Shown piece after piece: positions 6,550 through 14,740 of a stretch of DNA of 64,000 nt; the first letter of the stretch is position 1; every line of letters begins with the position of its first letter. Source of the DNA: UBA6912 sp963792895 (lineage in GTDB: Bacteria > Actinomycetota > Acidimicrobiia > Spongiisociales > UBA5794). The notes below the pieces were generated by a model, which was given only the letters and a program-made list of their open reading frames with translations, was not told the origin of the DNA and made no database searches. Position numbers and translations under genes: made by a program. The DNA is taken from assembly GCA_963792895.1 (NCBI GenBank), contig CAWBYA010000002.1:12701-76700 (forward strand), given 5' to 3'.

Positions 6550-7317
6550 TCAGTGCAGCGCTCCTGCCCTGATCCGATCGGCGAGTTCGACGGACTCGTT
6601 TGTCGGAGTGGTCTGCAGTTCACTTGCGAGACGGCCGCGGAGGGCTGCGAAGTGGGAGAGGGCTGCGGCAGGCTCGCCGGCATGCACGAGGAGGCGCATG
6701 AGGGCGCGGTGGCCACGTTCGTTCCAGGGGTCCAGCTCGACGAGTCGGTAAGCCAGTGCCAGGCCAGCCTCGACCTCCCCTAGTCGCTCGTACGCGGTGA
6801 CGAGCCGGTCGACGAGGGCTACGGTCGAGCGGCGGTAGTGCTCTCGAGTATGCACCAGCCACTGGTCCCAGTCCGGACTGCGGCGCACGATGAGATCCTC
6901 GAGGAAGGGACCCCGGTAGAGCTCGAGCGCGGTCTCTAGTGTTTCCACGTGCGGTGTCTGGGACTTGGTCATCCGGGCGAGGCGGTTGAAAGCCTGGACA
7001 TCCACGGTCACCTCCGGTGGGCCAGCAAGCGACAAGTGGCGCCGATCCGCCTTCACGATCGGTCGTTCGCCGTCAACGTCACCGAGGGAACGGCGCAGCG
7101 TGCTCAGTGTGTGGCGGAGGTTCTTGCGGGCGGCACCAGGCGGCCGGTCCGGCCACAACAGCTCGGCGACGGCCTCTCGCGGGGTAAGGCGCGCCTGGTG
7201 GGCGGCGAGATAGGCGAGTAGCGCCCGGGCGGATTCCGATTCGAAGTGTGTCACCGGCCGCCACCCGGCGAGCACCTGAAGAGTGCCCAAGAGCCGCACC
7301 TCGAGCTTCGGGGACAT
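6550..7317 (-). CDS. SARP-type transcriptional regulator (wHTH plus BTAD)
   Basis: The 255-residue protein starts MSPKLEVRLLGTLQVLAGWR. It has an OmpR/PhoB-type winged helix (about 1-95, with LTPREAVAELLWPDRPPGAARKNLRHTLSTLRRSLGD) followed by a bacterial transcriptional activation domain of TPR-like helices (about 100-250, with FLVDRLV-like and ELDPWNERGHRALMRLLVHAGEPAAALSHF segments). ATG 7317 has a GGGAG sequence upstream. Such proteins bind direct repeats and recruit RNA polymerase. No nearby biosynthetic cluster is seen. It ends directly after BTAD, unlike the large fused relatives at 26.7-31.9 kb and 41.3-43.0 kb. It is divergent from the secreted-protein gene at 7455, which may be its target. 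Confidence 0.85.
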   Translation of the reverse strand: MSPKLEVRLLGTLQVLAGWRPVTHFESESARALLAYLAAHQARLTPREAVAELLWPDRPPGAARKNLRHTLSTLRRSLGDVDGERPIVKADRRHLSLAGPPEVTVDVQAFNRLARMTKSQTPHVETLETALELYRGPFLEDLIVRRSPDWDQWLVHTREHYRRSTVALVDRLVTAYERLGEVEAGLALAYRLVELDPWNERGHRALMRLLVHAGEPAAALSHFAALRGRLASELQTTPTNESVELADRIRAGALH

Positions 7318-7454
7318 AGCGCTCCCAGCGGACCGGTCTTCGCATCGTATGCCGCCTCGCATCCGGGATAACGGAGCTATTGGTCCCTTCCACGCCCTTT
7401 CCACGCCTTCGGACCGTATGATCGAGAGGGATGGTGGGAGAGAGGAGGTATGCG

Positions 7455-7958
7455 GTGAAGCGCATATTCTGTGTGATGGTGTCGGCGCTGCTCCTCGTCG
7501 GCGTTGCGGCGAGTCCGGTTGCGGCGGGCCGAGACAATTGTGTCTCTTTCGAAGGGCGCGAGTACTTCGACGACGTGGTCGATCCCGGCGTTGTGCGGGT
7601 CCGTGACTCTTCGCTTGCGATTCGGGGTGCGAGCTACAGCTCAACGGTGACTGGCCACCGCTACTTCGAGGGCGCAAGTGACATCGTCTTCAATCTCAAC
7701 CTCGACCTGGAAACTCTCTCCGGCATCGGTTGGGGCTCGAACCACGTGACTTCGGCTCATTTCGAAGACTCAGGGTTCCAGGGTGTGTACCGGGTGATCA
7801 TGTCTGACTTCGATCTCGACACCGGGGCCGGCACGTACGTCGGCCACTCGATCGGCTGGGGCTATGGCGACTTCGACGGGATGACGATCACCTCTCATGG
7901 TTCGCACACGATCGGCGACGAGTACCAGACCTCGACAGTGACCCTCTGCAGCGGCTGA
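7455..7958 (+). CDS. Secreted protein of unknown function
   Basis: GTG 7455 is preceded by GAGAGGAGG (7440-7448) at 6 bases, which favours it over ATG 7431. The 167-residue product has a clear signal peptide (VKRIFCVMVSALLLVGVAASPVAAG, cleavage near residue 25). The mature domain is rich in Gly, Ser, Thr and aromatic residues, with likely beta strands (GHRYFEGASDIVFNLNLDL, GVYRVIMSDFDLDTGAGTYVGH). Two cysteines, one near the mature start (DNCVSF) and one near the end (TLCSG), could form a disulphide. I do not recognise the family. A beta-sandwich or barrel secreted to the envelope or outside is likely. Confidence 0.8.
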   Translation: MKRIFCVMVSALLLVGVAASPVAAGRDNCVSFEGREYFDDVVDPGVVRVRDSSLAIRGASYSSTVTGHRYFEGASDIVFNLNLDLETLSGIGWGSNHVTSAHFEDSGFQGVYRVIMSDFDLDTGAGTYVGHSIGWGYGDFDGMTITSHGSHTIGDEYQTSTVTLCSG

Positions 7959-8009
7959 GTCCGATCTTTCCTCTGCGCGAAGCAAGATCTTATCGGCCGA
8001 TGCCGACCG

Positions 8010-8461
8010 ACATCCTCACCTAGCTCCCACGCCGAGCAACCATTGGGGCGCACGAAAGCGCATTCCGACGGGTGCGCCAGAGCGACAGTTCCAGGATCCG
8101 TCCAGAGGAACGTCTCGCAGCCGGGTGGGGTGCGCGACTCCATGCCGGGCGCCGCCCAGCGGTGCCGGTTCAGGACCGTTCGGGCCGACGACACGCACCG
8201 GTGCGAAACGCGGCCAACCAATCGCCCTCCCTCGAATGCATGTCGATTTCGGAGAAGACCCTCTCGACATGCCGGCGGCGATCTCCTCCTCCGACGAGAC
8301 GTAGTGGTAGATCGTCTTGGGCCTGGCGCCCAACGCGGTCGCGAGCTTCGGATCGTGAATGCTTCGATGCCGATCTCGTCGGCACGAGTAGCCGCCTCTT
8401 CCGGCACCTGGTTCCGGTTGAGCGATGGTCGTGCGATCTCTCTCACCCCGACCTTCTCCAA
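8010..8461 (-). pseudogene. Decayed TetR-family repressor
   Basis: Reverse-strand pieces in changing frames give LNRNQVPEEAATRADEIGIEAFTIR, then KLATALGARPKTIYHYVSSEEEIAAGM, then ERVFSEIDMHSREGDWLAAF, then SSARTVLNRHRWAAPGMESR. Together they form the HTH and start of the ligand domain of a TetR regulator with a TetR_C-type C-terminus. Each switch needs one missing base (for example in the CGAAG and ATGTC contexts). The C-terminal third is not recognisable. With at least three breaks it is more likely a real pseudogene than an assembly artefact. Its presumed operators, between it and the 2TM gene, are still perfect. Confidence 0.75.
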
Positions 8462-8470
8462 AGGAACGGC

Positions 8471-8533
8471 TTGACGAGTCGTACTAAGTACAAGTACCTT
8501 TTCGAACAGATCGTACTAAGTACGATCTGTTCG
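8471..8533 (+). promoter_or_regulatory. Promoter with two TetR-type operators
   Basis: A TTGACG (8471-8476) and TACCTT (8495-8500) pair, 18 bases apart, may form a promoter for the gene at 8549. The spacer contains the palindrome GTACTAAGTAC (8481-8491). The same palindrome recurs at 8513-8523 in the centre of a perfect 31-base inverted repeat (8503-8533; arms CGAACAGATCGTACT and its complement around one A). This layout is typical of TetR operators controlling divergent genes. The second palindrome would also form a hairpin in the mRNA leader, ending 15 bases before the ATG. Confidence 0.7.
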
Positions 8534-8548
8534 ATGAAGGGAACATCC

Positions 8549-8905
8549 ATGTCGACCTCCAACCACACCCGTCCCCCAGCAGCAGCCGGGACTCCGGAAG
8601 GCCAACGCAGGGAAGAGGCCAGGCAGTACGTGCAGCAGCTTCGTGTCTTCTACGTCCACGCAAGCGTGTTCGCCGCAGGCATGGGCATCATCTTCCTTGT
8701 GAATCTGGCCACCAACGCAGCGGCCGGCATCACCGGCGAATGGTGGGCATGGTGGTCGGTCTGGGCCCTGCTCGGCTGGGGCCTCGGCGTGGCGATCCAC
8801 GGGCTCGTCGTACGCATGTCACGACCCCACAGCTCGAGCCCAACGTGGGAGCAACAGAAGGTAAACGAGATCCTGTCGTCAGAGGAGGCCGGACCGCCCC
8901 GATGA
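8549..8905 (+). CDS. 2TM-domain membrane protein
   Basis: The 118-residue protein from ATG 8549 (preceded by AAGGGAA) has a hydrophilic N-terminus (EGQRREEARQYVQQLRVFYVHASVF). It then has two membrane segments: GMGIIFLVNLATNAA, and WWAWWSVWALLGWGLGVAIHGLVV after a Trp-rich turn. This is the 2TM domain, often found alone or at the end of sensor proteins; its function is unknown. It is divergently placed to the decayed TetR gene and carries two TetR-type operators in its leader, so it was probably repressed by that regulator and may now be constitutive. Confidence 0.85.
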   Translation: MSTSNHTRPPAAAGTPEGQRREEARQYVQQLRVFYVHASVFAAGMGIIFLVNLATNAAAGITGEWWAWWSVWALLGWGLGVAIHGLVVRMSRPHSSSPTWEQQKVNEILSSEEAGPPR

Positions 8906-9042
8906 TGCACGTGAGCCAAAGCTGCCGGCTCGGGGAATCCCGACCAGCACGACACCCAAACGCGATCTGATCAGCACGATCGCGCTCGCAGCTGGTGGGA
9001 CACCTCTGCGGTTGGTCACTGTCGCGTCTACGAAGGGCTGGG

Positions 9043-9069
9043 TGTACTCGGCCATCAGATTGGTGACAC
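9043..9069 (+). repeat. Solo IS481-type terminal repeat
   Basis: These 27 bases (TGTACTCGGCC then ATCAGATTGGTGACAC) differ at one position from the left end of the IS481 element at 1895. No transposase lies nearby. It is an insertion remnant or a recombination scar. The surrounding gap 8906-9219 holds nothing else I can support. Confidence 0.7.
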
Positions 9070-9219
9070 CTAGGTGTGATGACCGGGTGCCCGATCGGTC
9101 GTGGCCGGATCAGAATCGTCGGCCGAAGCCCTCTCGCGATGCCGGATCGTCGTCGGCCTACGGTTGTGTAGCGGCGCCATCGGCTCACCTCGCGCCGCTC
9201 ACCTGGCGTCGCTCGCGGC

Positions 9220-9684
9220 CTACTCCTCGGTCGGCTCGAGGATGACGACGGCCGTCTCGCCGGATCGACGCGCCGCGTAAGCATCGAGGTTGTCGTCGAT
9301 GGTGCGCCATTGGCTCCACAACCGTGATCGCTCGTCTCCGGCGGCAGCTCGGCCTTTCACCGTGCGTCGTCCATCTTTGAGCTCAATCGTGGCGAGTGGA
9401 TTCGCTTGGAGGTTCAGCCACCACGCCGGTTCGCCGTCTGACCATCCGTTCATCGCCATCGTGACGAGGTTCGGGCCCTCTTCGAAATAGCCGACCATGA
9501 CGCTTCGCTCCTGTCCGGAGCGGCGGCCCGTCGTTGTCAGCCGGGCGGTACCCCACTTCCCGGGCTTTGGGCGCCAAAGACCGATGCGACCACCGGTGAC
9601 CCGGTACAACCCCCGGTGTGTCGACCAGGCAAGTCGAACGAACCATCGCGGGGGCACCCACGCCCGCTTCTGCTCCTCTGCCAT
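9220..9684 (-). CDS. Deazaflavin (F420)-dependent nitroreductase family protein
   Basis: The 154-residue protein (ATG 9684, AGGAG upstream) belongs to the DDN/DUF385 split-barrel family. Conserved landmarks are the N-terminal RWFVRLAWSTHRGLYRVTGGRIGLWRP, then ARLTTTGRRSGQERSVMVGYFEEG (cofactor phosphate binding), then AWWLNLQANPLATIELKDGRRTVKGR. Members bind F420H2 or act as F420-binding quinone or nitro reductases. The family occurs mainly in actinobacteria and supports F420 production by this organism. It is a single gene with no obvious operon partner. Confidence 0.9.
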   Translation of the reverse strand: MAEEQKRAWVPPRWFVRLAWSTHRGLYRVTGGRIGLWRPKPGKWGTARLTTTGRRSGQERSVMVGYFEEGPNLVTMAMNGWSDGEPAWWLNLQANPLATIELKDGRRTVKGRAAAGDERSRLWSQWRTIDDNLDAYAARRSGETAVVILEPTEE

Positions 9685-9898
9685 TGGATCTCCTGACGAT
9701 GCGTTGTCAGCTCGCATCATGATTGGCGGATCGCTCCCGGTGCCAGGGCCAACGGACCCGCTTTCGACACCTCCGGCCCCAAGGTTCAAGACGCCATCTG
9801 CCCGACGGAGCGCCGGCGTCACCTGACGAGCACGACGAATCGCTCCGGACCCGGGCAGCAGCTGCCCAGCTGCGGGCCCTGTGGTGAGCTGAGCCGTT

Positions 9899-10513
9899 TC
9901 AGCCCTGGGCCCGCTGGCCCTCGGCCGCCTTGGCCACGATCGCCTCGACCCGGCGAGCCCGGGTGTCGTCCTTGACGGCACTGATCACCCACCACAGCAT
10001 CGCCTTGCGGGCACTTGGGGGGAATCCGTCCCAGGCAGCACGCGCCGCCTGGTTCGCGTCGAGCGCAGCAGCGAGCGCGTCGGGCTCGATGAGGTCCTCG
10101 ACCGGATCGAGGATCGTCCACCAGCCGTTGCCCTTGGCGATCTCGACCGCCCGACGTCCCGCATCGGTCATGAGCCCGGCCGCCTCGAGATCGGCGACCC
10201 GCTGCCGGTTCAGGCGGGTCCAGGTGCTCTTCGCCTTGCGCGGCGTGAACAGCTGCAGGCCGCGGTCGTCGTCGAGCGTGTTCACGGTCGAGTCGATCCA
10301 CCCGAAACAAATGGCCTCCTCGACCACCTCGGGGTAGGGACACGCCGGTCTGCCGGTGGCCGTCTTCCACGAGCCGAGCCAGACGCCACGCTCCATGTCG
10401 TGGTTCGCGGCGAGCCAGGCTCGCCACTGCCGGCGCGATTCGGCGTGGTAGATCGGGTAGTCGAACTTCCACGTCGCCGGATGAGCCGACGAGGTGGGCG
10501 GAACCGAGGTCAC
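9899..10513 (-). CDS. YdeI/OmpD-associated family protein
   Basis: The product (204 residues from GTG 10513) contains WRAWLAANHDMERGVWLGSWKTATGRPACPY, then EEAICFGWIDSTVNTLDDDRGLQLFTPRKAKSTWTRLNRQRV. This is the signature of the YdeI/OmdA family (small alpha-helical proteins linked to bacteriocin or peptide resistance in enterobacteria). The start is uncertain: the frame is open further upstream, but GTG 10513 lies just after the stop of the neighbouring gene (10533) and leaves a short leader before FDYPIYHAESRRQWR. It probably forms an operon with 10533-11135. Confidence 0.82.
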   Translation of the reverse strand: MTSVPPTSSAHPATWKFDYPIYHAESRRQWRAWLAANHDMERGVWLGSWKTATGRPACPYPEVVEEAICFGWIDSTVNTLDDDRGLQLFTPRKAKSTWTRLNRQRVADLEAAGLMTDAGRRAVEIAKGNGWWTILDPVEDLIEPDALAAALDANQAARAAWDGFPPSARKAMLWWVISAVKDDTRARRVEAIVAKAAEGQRAQG

Positions 10514-10532
10514 CGCCGCCGAGCGTCGGCGA

Positions 10533-11135
10533 TCATCGATCGCGGAAGCCCTTGCCCTCGAGGATCTTCGGGGCGTACTTCTCGACCCGGGCCTCGCGGG
10601 TGGCGGCCTGCTTCGCTTCGGAGAAGTAGAGGTTGTACTCACGCTGACGCCCCGGGGTGAGGGCCTCGAACGCCTTCCTGAACGCCTTGTCCTCGTCGAG
10701 GCGGGCCTGGAGCTCGTCGACGAAGACGACTTCGGGCGCCGGACCGACCTCGAGGCCGGCCTCCTCGACGTCGATCGCCTCTTCGACGTAGGCCCTGACG
10801 GTCTCGGCCAGTCGAGTCACGTCGTCGACCGAGGTGAACTCGATCCGGAGGGCCGATCGCGAGTTGGGGCCTTGTTCGACCAGGACGCCGTCGGGGTCGC
10901 TCAACAAGGCACCCTTGAAGAACATGAGGGAGAGGAAGCCCTTCATCTCCTGGAAGATGGCGATGTTCTTGCCGTCGTGGCTGAAGCAGGGCTTGCCCCA
11001 CTTGATCTGCTCGGACAACCCACAGCTCAGCAGGATCGGCCTCAGCGTGGCCATCTCGTGGGGCCACTGCTCAGACCGCTCGATGTAGGCATCGATCTTG
11101 GTGTCGATGGTCCCTCCGATCACCACGTTGCGCAT
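10533..11135 (-). CDS. YdeI-like protein with DUF1801 domain
   Basis: The 200-residue product has an N-terminal DUF1801 (YdhG-like) domain (TIDTKIDAYIERSEQWPHEMATLRPILLSCGLSEQIKWGKPCFSHDGKNI). Its C-terminal helical OmdA/YdeI segment is FRKAFEALTPGRQREYNLYFSEAKQAATREARVEK. This two-part layout is common in actinobacteria and bacteroidetes. The biochemical role is unknown. It is 20 bases upstream of another YdeI-family gene in the same direction, so the two look like a small operon of related proteins. Confidence 0.88.
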   Translation of the reverse strand: MRNVVIGGTIDTKIDAYIERSEQWPHEMATLRPILLSCGLSEQIKWGKPCFSHDGKNIAIFQEMKGFLSLMFFKGALLSDPDGVLVEQGPNSRSALRIEFTSVDDVTRLAETVRAYVEEAIDVEEAGLEVGPAPEVVFVDELQARLDEDKAFRKAFEALTPGRQREYNLYFSEAKQAATREARVEKYAPKILEGKGFRDR

Positions 11136-11425
11136 CGCGAGCGTAGCGACCCGTTTTGCTCATGCGACGCCGAGCCGGGCCGCGGCCCGGTCAGCGGCGT
11201 TCGGGTCCGCCCGCCTGTCGGAGAAAGAGCAGTCCATCGATGACCGCGATCGCAGGCGTGGTCTGGATGCCCGCCATGCTGGCAACGCAGTATCGGCTCT
11301 GTCGGGACTGAGCCTGGGTCGGGCCGCGCTGGTGGCTGCGCTGCCGTACGTCGCCTCGGCGACGGTGGCGGGCACAGGTTCATGTCACGCCAGGTCGAGC
11401 ACCTCCTGTGAGCCGGTGGCGCGGC

Positions 11426-12469
11426 TCAGGCGAAGGCGACGCACGATGGCTGCGCCACCGCGGCGCGAGCGATCGGCTCCCCGACGTCCGATCCGCCGGC
11501 CAGCAGCGGCAGCACGACGACGTCGTTGCTGTACCGGTTTGCAGCCACGAGGTGTCGACCATCCGGCGCCAAGCCAAGACCCCGAGGCCACTCGCCCCCG
11601 CACGAGCGGACGGCGGTTCGGTTCAGGCCGTGCTGCGGGTCGAATGAGAAGACGGCCACGCTGTTGTGACCACGATTGGACACGTAGACGTGCGTGCCCG
11701 ACGGCGAAACCCGGATGTCTGCAGCGGTGTTCCCACCGACGTGCGTCGGGACGGTCGACAACGTCTGCAGCTCGCTGAGGCCGCCCGCGTGCGCATCGTA
11801 CCGATAGAGCGTGACGCTGCTGTCGAGCTCGCCCACCACCATCAGGTGACTCCCATCAGGATGGAAGGCCATGTGCCGCGGCCCGGCTCCCGGAGAGGTC
11901 GCGACGTCGCCGTGGCGAACCAGGGACCCGTCGGCCGCGTCGAAGGCATAGACGACGATCTGATCGATCCCGAGGTCGGCAACGAGCAGGAACCGGCTGT
12001 CTTTGGCGAAGACCGCCGAATGGGCATGGGGACCCTCCTGCCGATCGGCCCTTGGTCCCGAGCCGGAGTGACGCGCCGAGTCAGCCATCTCGCCAAGCCT
12101 GCCGTCGCGCTCGATCGGGAAGACTGCAACATCGCCGCTGCCGTAGTTGGAGACTGCGAGCCAGTTACCGCCGACATCGAGGTGGCAGGGATGATCGCCA
12201 CCAGTGGAGCGCTCGTTCAGCGGAACGAGATCGAAGACCCCAGGCCCTCGTTCGATCCGGAAGGCGTGGACGGCTCCGTGCGCTCCGTCGCTGCGGAGGC
12301 CGGTCTCGCTGACCGCAAAGAGATGGTTCCCTGCCGGATGCAATGCGAGGAACGAAGGGTTCCGAATCCCGGTGAACGTCATGTCCAACTGCAATCCCGC
12401 TGCCGATTCGGTAGCGACGAACGCAGAGATGCCGGGCCCGTCTTCGGCCGCGTAGCTTCCCACGAGCAT
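11426..12469 (-). CDS. Lactonase family beta-propeller (6-phosphogluconolactonase-like)
   Basis: The 347-residue protein starts MLVGSYAAEDGPGISAF and has the repeats of the seven-bladed lactonase propeller (NPSFLALHPAGNHLFAVSE, HPCHLDVGGNWLAVSNYGSGDVAVFPI, GPRHMAFHPDGSHLMVVGELDSSV, RVSPSGTHVYVSNRGHNSVAVF, WPRGLGLAPDGRHLVAANRYSNDVVV). Members hydrolyse sugar lactones. ATG 12469 fits homologues better than ATG 12493. The gene begins close to the stop of the upstream SDR gene, and a PfkB sugar kinase diverges next to that gene. A sugar-acid pathway (dehydrogenase, lactonase, kinase) is a reasonable inference, with no sequence proof of the substrate. The gap 11136-11425 to its left shows nothing convincing. 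Confidence 0.86.
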   Translation of the reverse strand: MLVGSYAAEDGPGISAFVATESAAGLQLDMTFTGIRNPSFLALHPAGNHLFAVSETGLRSDGAHGAVHAFRIERGPGVFDLVPLNERSTGGDHPCHLDVGGNWLAVSNYGSGDVAVFPIERDGRLGEMADSARHSGSGPRADRQEGPHAHSAVFAKDSRFLLVADLGIDQIVVYAFDAADGSLVRHGDVATSPGAGPRHMAFHPDGSHLMVVGELDSSVTLYRYDAHAGGLSELQTLSTVPTHVGGNTAADIRVSPSGTHVYVSNRGHNSVAVFSFDPQHGLNRTAVRSCGGEWPRGLGLAPDGRHLVAANRYSNDVVVLPLLAGGSDVGEPIARAAVAQPSCVAFA

Positions 12470-12496
12470 TCTCTCGTCAGGTGAGGAGAGCATGCG

Positions 12497-13401
12497 CTAC
12501 GTCCGACGACGGGCCGTGAAGCCGAGCTCGGCCACGGACTCGGCCTCGCCATGTTCAGGAGCCGGTTCACGATCAGCGCGGCATCGTGCTCCCAGCCCAA
12601 GATCTCAGCCGCCTTCCGACAGTCGAAGAAGCCCCGCGTGCCGCTGAGGTCTCCCCGCACCGGCACCGTGGGGTAGTACGTGGCCCTGAGGTCCAGCGAC
12701 GGTGTGTCGACCATGGTTTCTGGGGCCACGATGTAGAACGTCTCGTGCCCCGCGAAATCGGCCGTCACCCCGAGCAGAAAGGCGCGGGCCGCGGCTTCCC
12801 TCATGGTGTAGCCCCACAGATGCCGTTCTGCGATCTTCTGGTCCGTGTCGATCCAGCGGGCGGTATCGGCACGGTCGGCAACGACGCCGTGCAACCGCAA
12901 ACTGGCGATCGTCACGTTGTCATGGCGACGGGCGATCGCATCCGCTTGCTGCTCGCAGATCCATTTGGACAAGCTGTAGGGATCCTCGGCGTAGGACGGA
13001 TGGTGCTCGTCCAGAGGGAAGTAGTCGTAGCGCGGCGGCCACCGGCTGAACCTGCCACCGATCGCATTGACGCTCGACGCCTGACACACTCGTCGAACGT
13101 CTGCTGCGGCGGCTGCACGAAGTGCGTTGTAGCTGGAGACGACATTGTTGCTGTGAACCACCTGATCCGGAGCACGGCCGGGGCCGCTGATCGCAGCAAG
13201 GTGAATCAAGGCTTGACACCCTGCGATTGCCTGCTCGAGCGACGCGTAGTCCCTGACGTCGATCTCGAGAGCAGTTGTAGCTCGGGTCGCCGATTCGTGG
13301 TGGCTACGGTCGATGGAGACGACGGTATGGCCTTCTGCCACTGCGAGCTCGATGACGGCCCGACCGACCCGGCCATTGCCCCCTGTCACAGCGATCTTCA
13401 T
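12497..13401 (-). CDS. NAD-dependent epimerase/dehydratase-type SDR, one frameshift
   Basis: The translation begins MKIAVTGGNGRVGRAVIELA (Rossmann GxxGxxG). It contains ALIHLAAISGPG, then SSVNAIGG, and the catalytic YSLSK tetrad segment in EDPYSLSKWICEQQ. Near 12546 the frame breaks after LLNMA. Restoring one G (GCGGAG) gives EAESVAELGFTARRRT and a stop at 12497, a normal end of about 301 residues. Without it the frame runs on as nonsense into the lactonase gene. Sequence is close to extended SDRs such as uronate dehydrogenases, but the substrate is uncertain. It is probably cotranscribed with the lactonase. The break looks like a homopolymer-type indel. Confidence 0.8.
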
Positions 13402-13588
13402 CGGCCGTCATCCTTCTGCGTTGCCGCACATGCTGTGGAGCCGGAGACGCCCCCTGGGCGCAGGGTCCGCTCCGGCGAGGCCGCGCACCTTACTGCCGGT
13501 CCGCAGTCGTCGGGCACGGTCGCGTGGGTCCGAGCCCCGGCGCTTGCACGACTGGTGCGCTCGGGCGCAGCATGACGTTGTCGAGACG

Positions 13589-14575
13589 ATGGGAGCTTGC
13601 GAAGTGACGGCAGCCTTTGAGGACGGCGCACCGGCGGCTGGACCGTTCGACATGGTGTGTGTCGGAGAGACGATGGTCGCCTTCGTCGCACGTGGCGATC
13701 AGCGGCGGTATGTCGCCGTCACCGCAGGCGCCGAATCCAACGTAGCGATTGGCATGGCGCAACTGGGGTGCCGAGCGCGCTGGGTCTCGCGGCTCGGCGA
13801 CGACCCGCTCGGCGCATTCGTCGAAGACTCGATCGCCGCCGGAGGAGTCGACGTGGCCGTGGCCCGAGACGAAACAAGGCCAACCGGCGTATTGACGAAG
13901 CACGTCACCGATGCAGGAACCCGCGTGCAGTACTACCGCAGCCAGAGCGCGGCCCGAGCGCTGTCGGCCGACGACTTGAGCCGCGCCGGCCACAGCCGAT
14001 GGATGCACGTGACCGGCATCACCTCGGCGATCTCGACTTCCGCAGCGGACCTGGTCGAAGCAGTGATCGACCGCCGCACCGGTCACGTTGGACGCGTCTC
14101 GTTCGATGTCAATCACCGTCCCGCGTTGTGGCCGGACATCGCGACCGCTTCCCGGTCGCTGTTGTCGCATTGCCGTCGCGCCGACGTCGTGTTCATCGGC
14201 GACGACGAAGCGGAGGCGCTGTTCGGCACCTCGGAAGCCGCCGGGCTGGCCGAGCTGATCCTGCGGCGAGACGACCAGGAGCTCGTGTTGAAGCAGGGCG
14301 CCATCGGCGCTTCGGTCGTCACTCGTCGTGGTGAAGCGTTCGAGCCGGCGGTGCCGGCCGAAGTCGTCGACCTCACAGGCGCGGGGGATGCCTTCGCCGC
14401 CGGTTACCTGGCGGCGTCGTGTTTCGGCTGGCCCGTGCGGGCCCGTCTTCAGCTTGGTCATCTCTTGGGTTCCCGGGTCGTGGGCGTGCTCGAGGACGTG
14501 CCCCCGCCGTTCTCGCCCACCGAGGTCGAGGCGCTTTCGCCCGATGCGCTCGCGGCGAGGTGGGCCGCGCTCTGA
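13589..14575 (+). CDS. PfkB-family carbohydrate kinase (2-keto-3-deoxygluconate kinase-like)
   Basis: The product of up to 328 residues has the ribokinase fold. It shows MVCVGETMVAF, then AGAESNVAIGMAQLGCRARWVSRLGDDPLGAFV (sugar site and PfkB motif 1), and VVDLTGAGDAFAAGYLAA, the PfkB signature 2 with the anion hole GAGD and the catalytic Asp. The Glu-rich GETMV start and general pattern resemble KDG kinases. ATG 13589 is used; GTG 13604 is an alternative with GGGAG 8 bases before it. It diverges from the SDR-lactonase genes, suggesting a shared sugar-acid function. After the stop, 14576-14740 is open but shows no domain. Confidence 0.87.
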   Translation: MGACEVTAAFEDGAPAAGPFDMVCVGETMVAFVARGDQRRYVAVTAGAESNVAIGMAQLGCRARWVSRLGDDPLGAFVEDSIAAGGVDVAVARDETRPTGVLTKHVTDAGTRVQYYRSQSAARALSADDLSRAGHSRWMHVTGITSAISTSAADLVEAVIDRRTGHVGRVSFDVNHRPALWPDIATASRSLLSHCRRADVVFIGDDEAEALFGTSEAAGLAELILRRDDQELVLKQGAIGASVVTRRGEAFEPAVPAEVVDLTGAGDAFAAGYLAASCFGWPVRARLQLGHLLGSRVVGVLEDVPPPFSPTEVEALSPDALAARWAAL

Positions 14576-14740
14576 CCGGTACGACGAAGGGACACCTCCC
14601 GCTCGATCATGCCGATGCATTCCTGGTGGACCCGACGGGCGCACCGCTGTTCCCTCACGAAGCCGGCCGGCGGATCGAGCAAAGCCGAGGCGCAGGCCGG
14701 AAGGGTGCCGTCCGTCACGATCCCCACTGACCTGCCGGGG

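Noticed and set aside
11136..11425. Reverse-strand peptide MAGIQTTPAIAVIDGLLFL as a thioredoxin-like fragment
   Set aside because: Only about 20 residues look like a thioredoxin-fold edge; no active-site CxxC, no start and no continuation in any frame were found.
14576..14740. Short forward frame after the PfkB kinase (GHLPLDHADAFLVDPTGAPLF)
   Set aside because: It has no RBS and no match that I recognise, and ends after about 50 codons; it could be chance in G+C-rich DNA.
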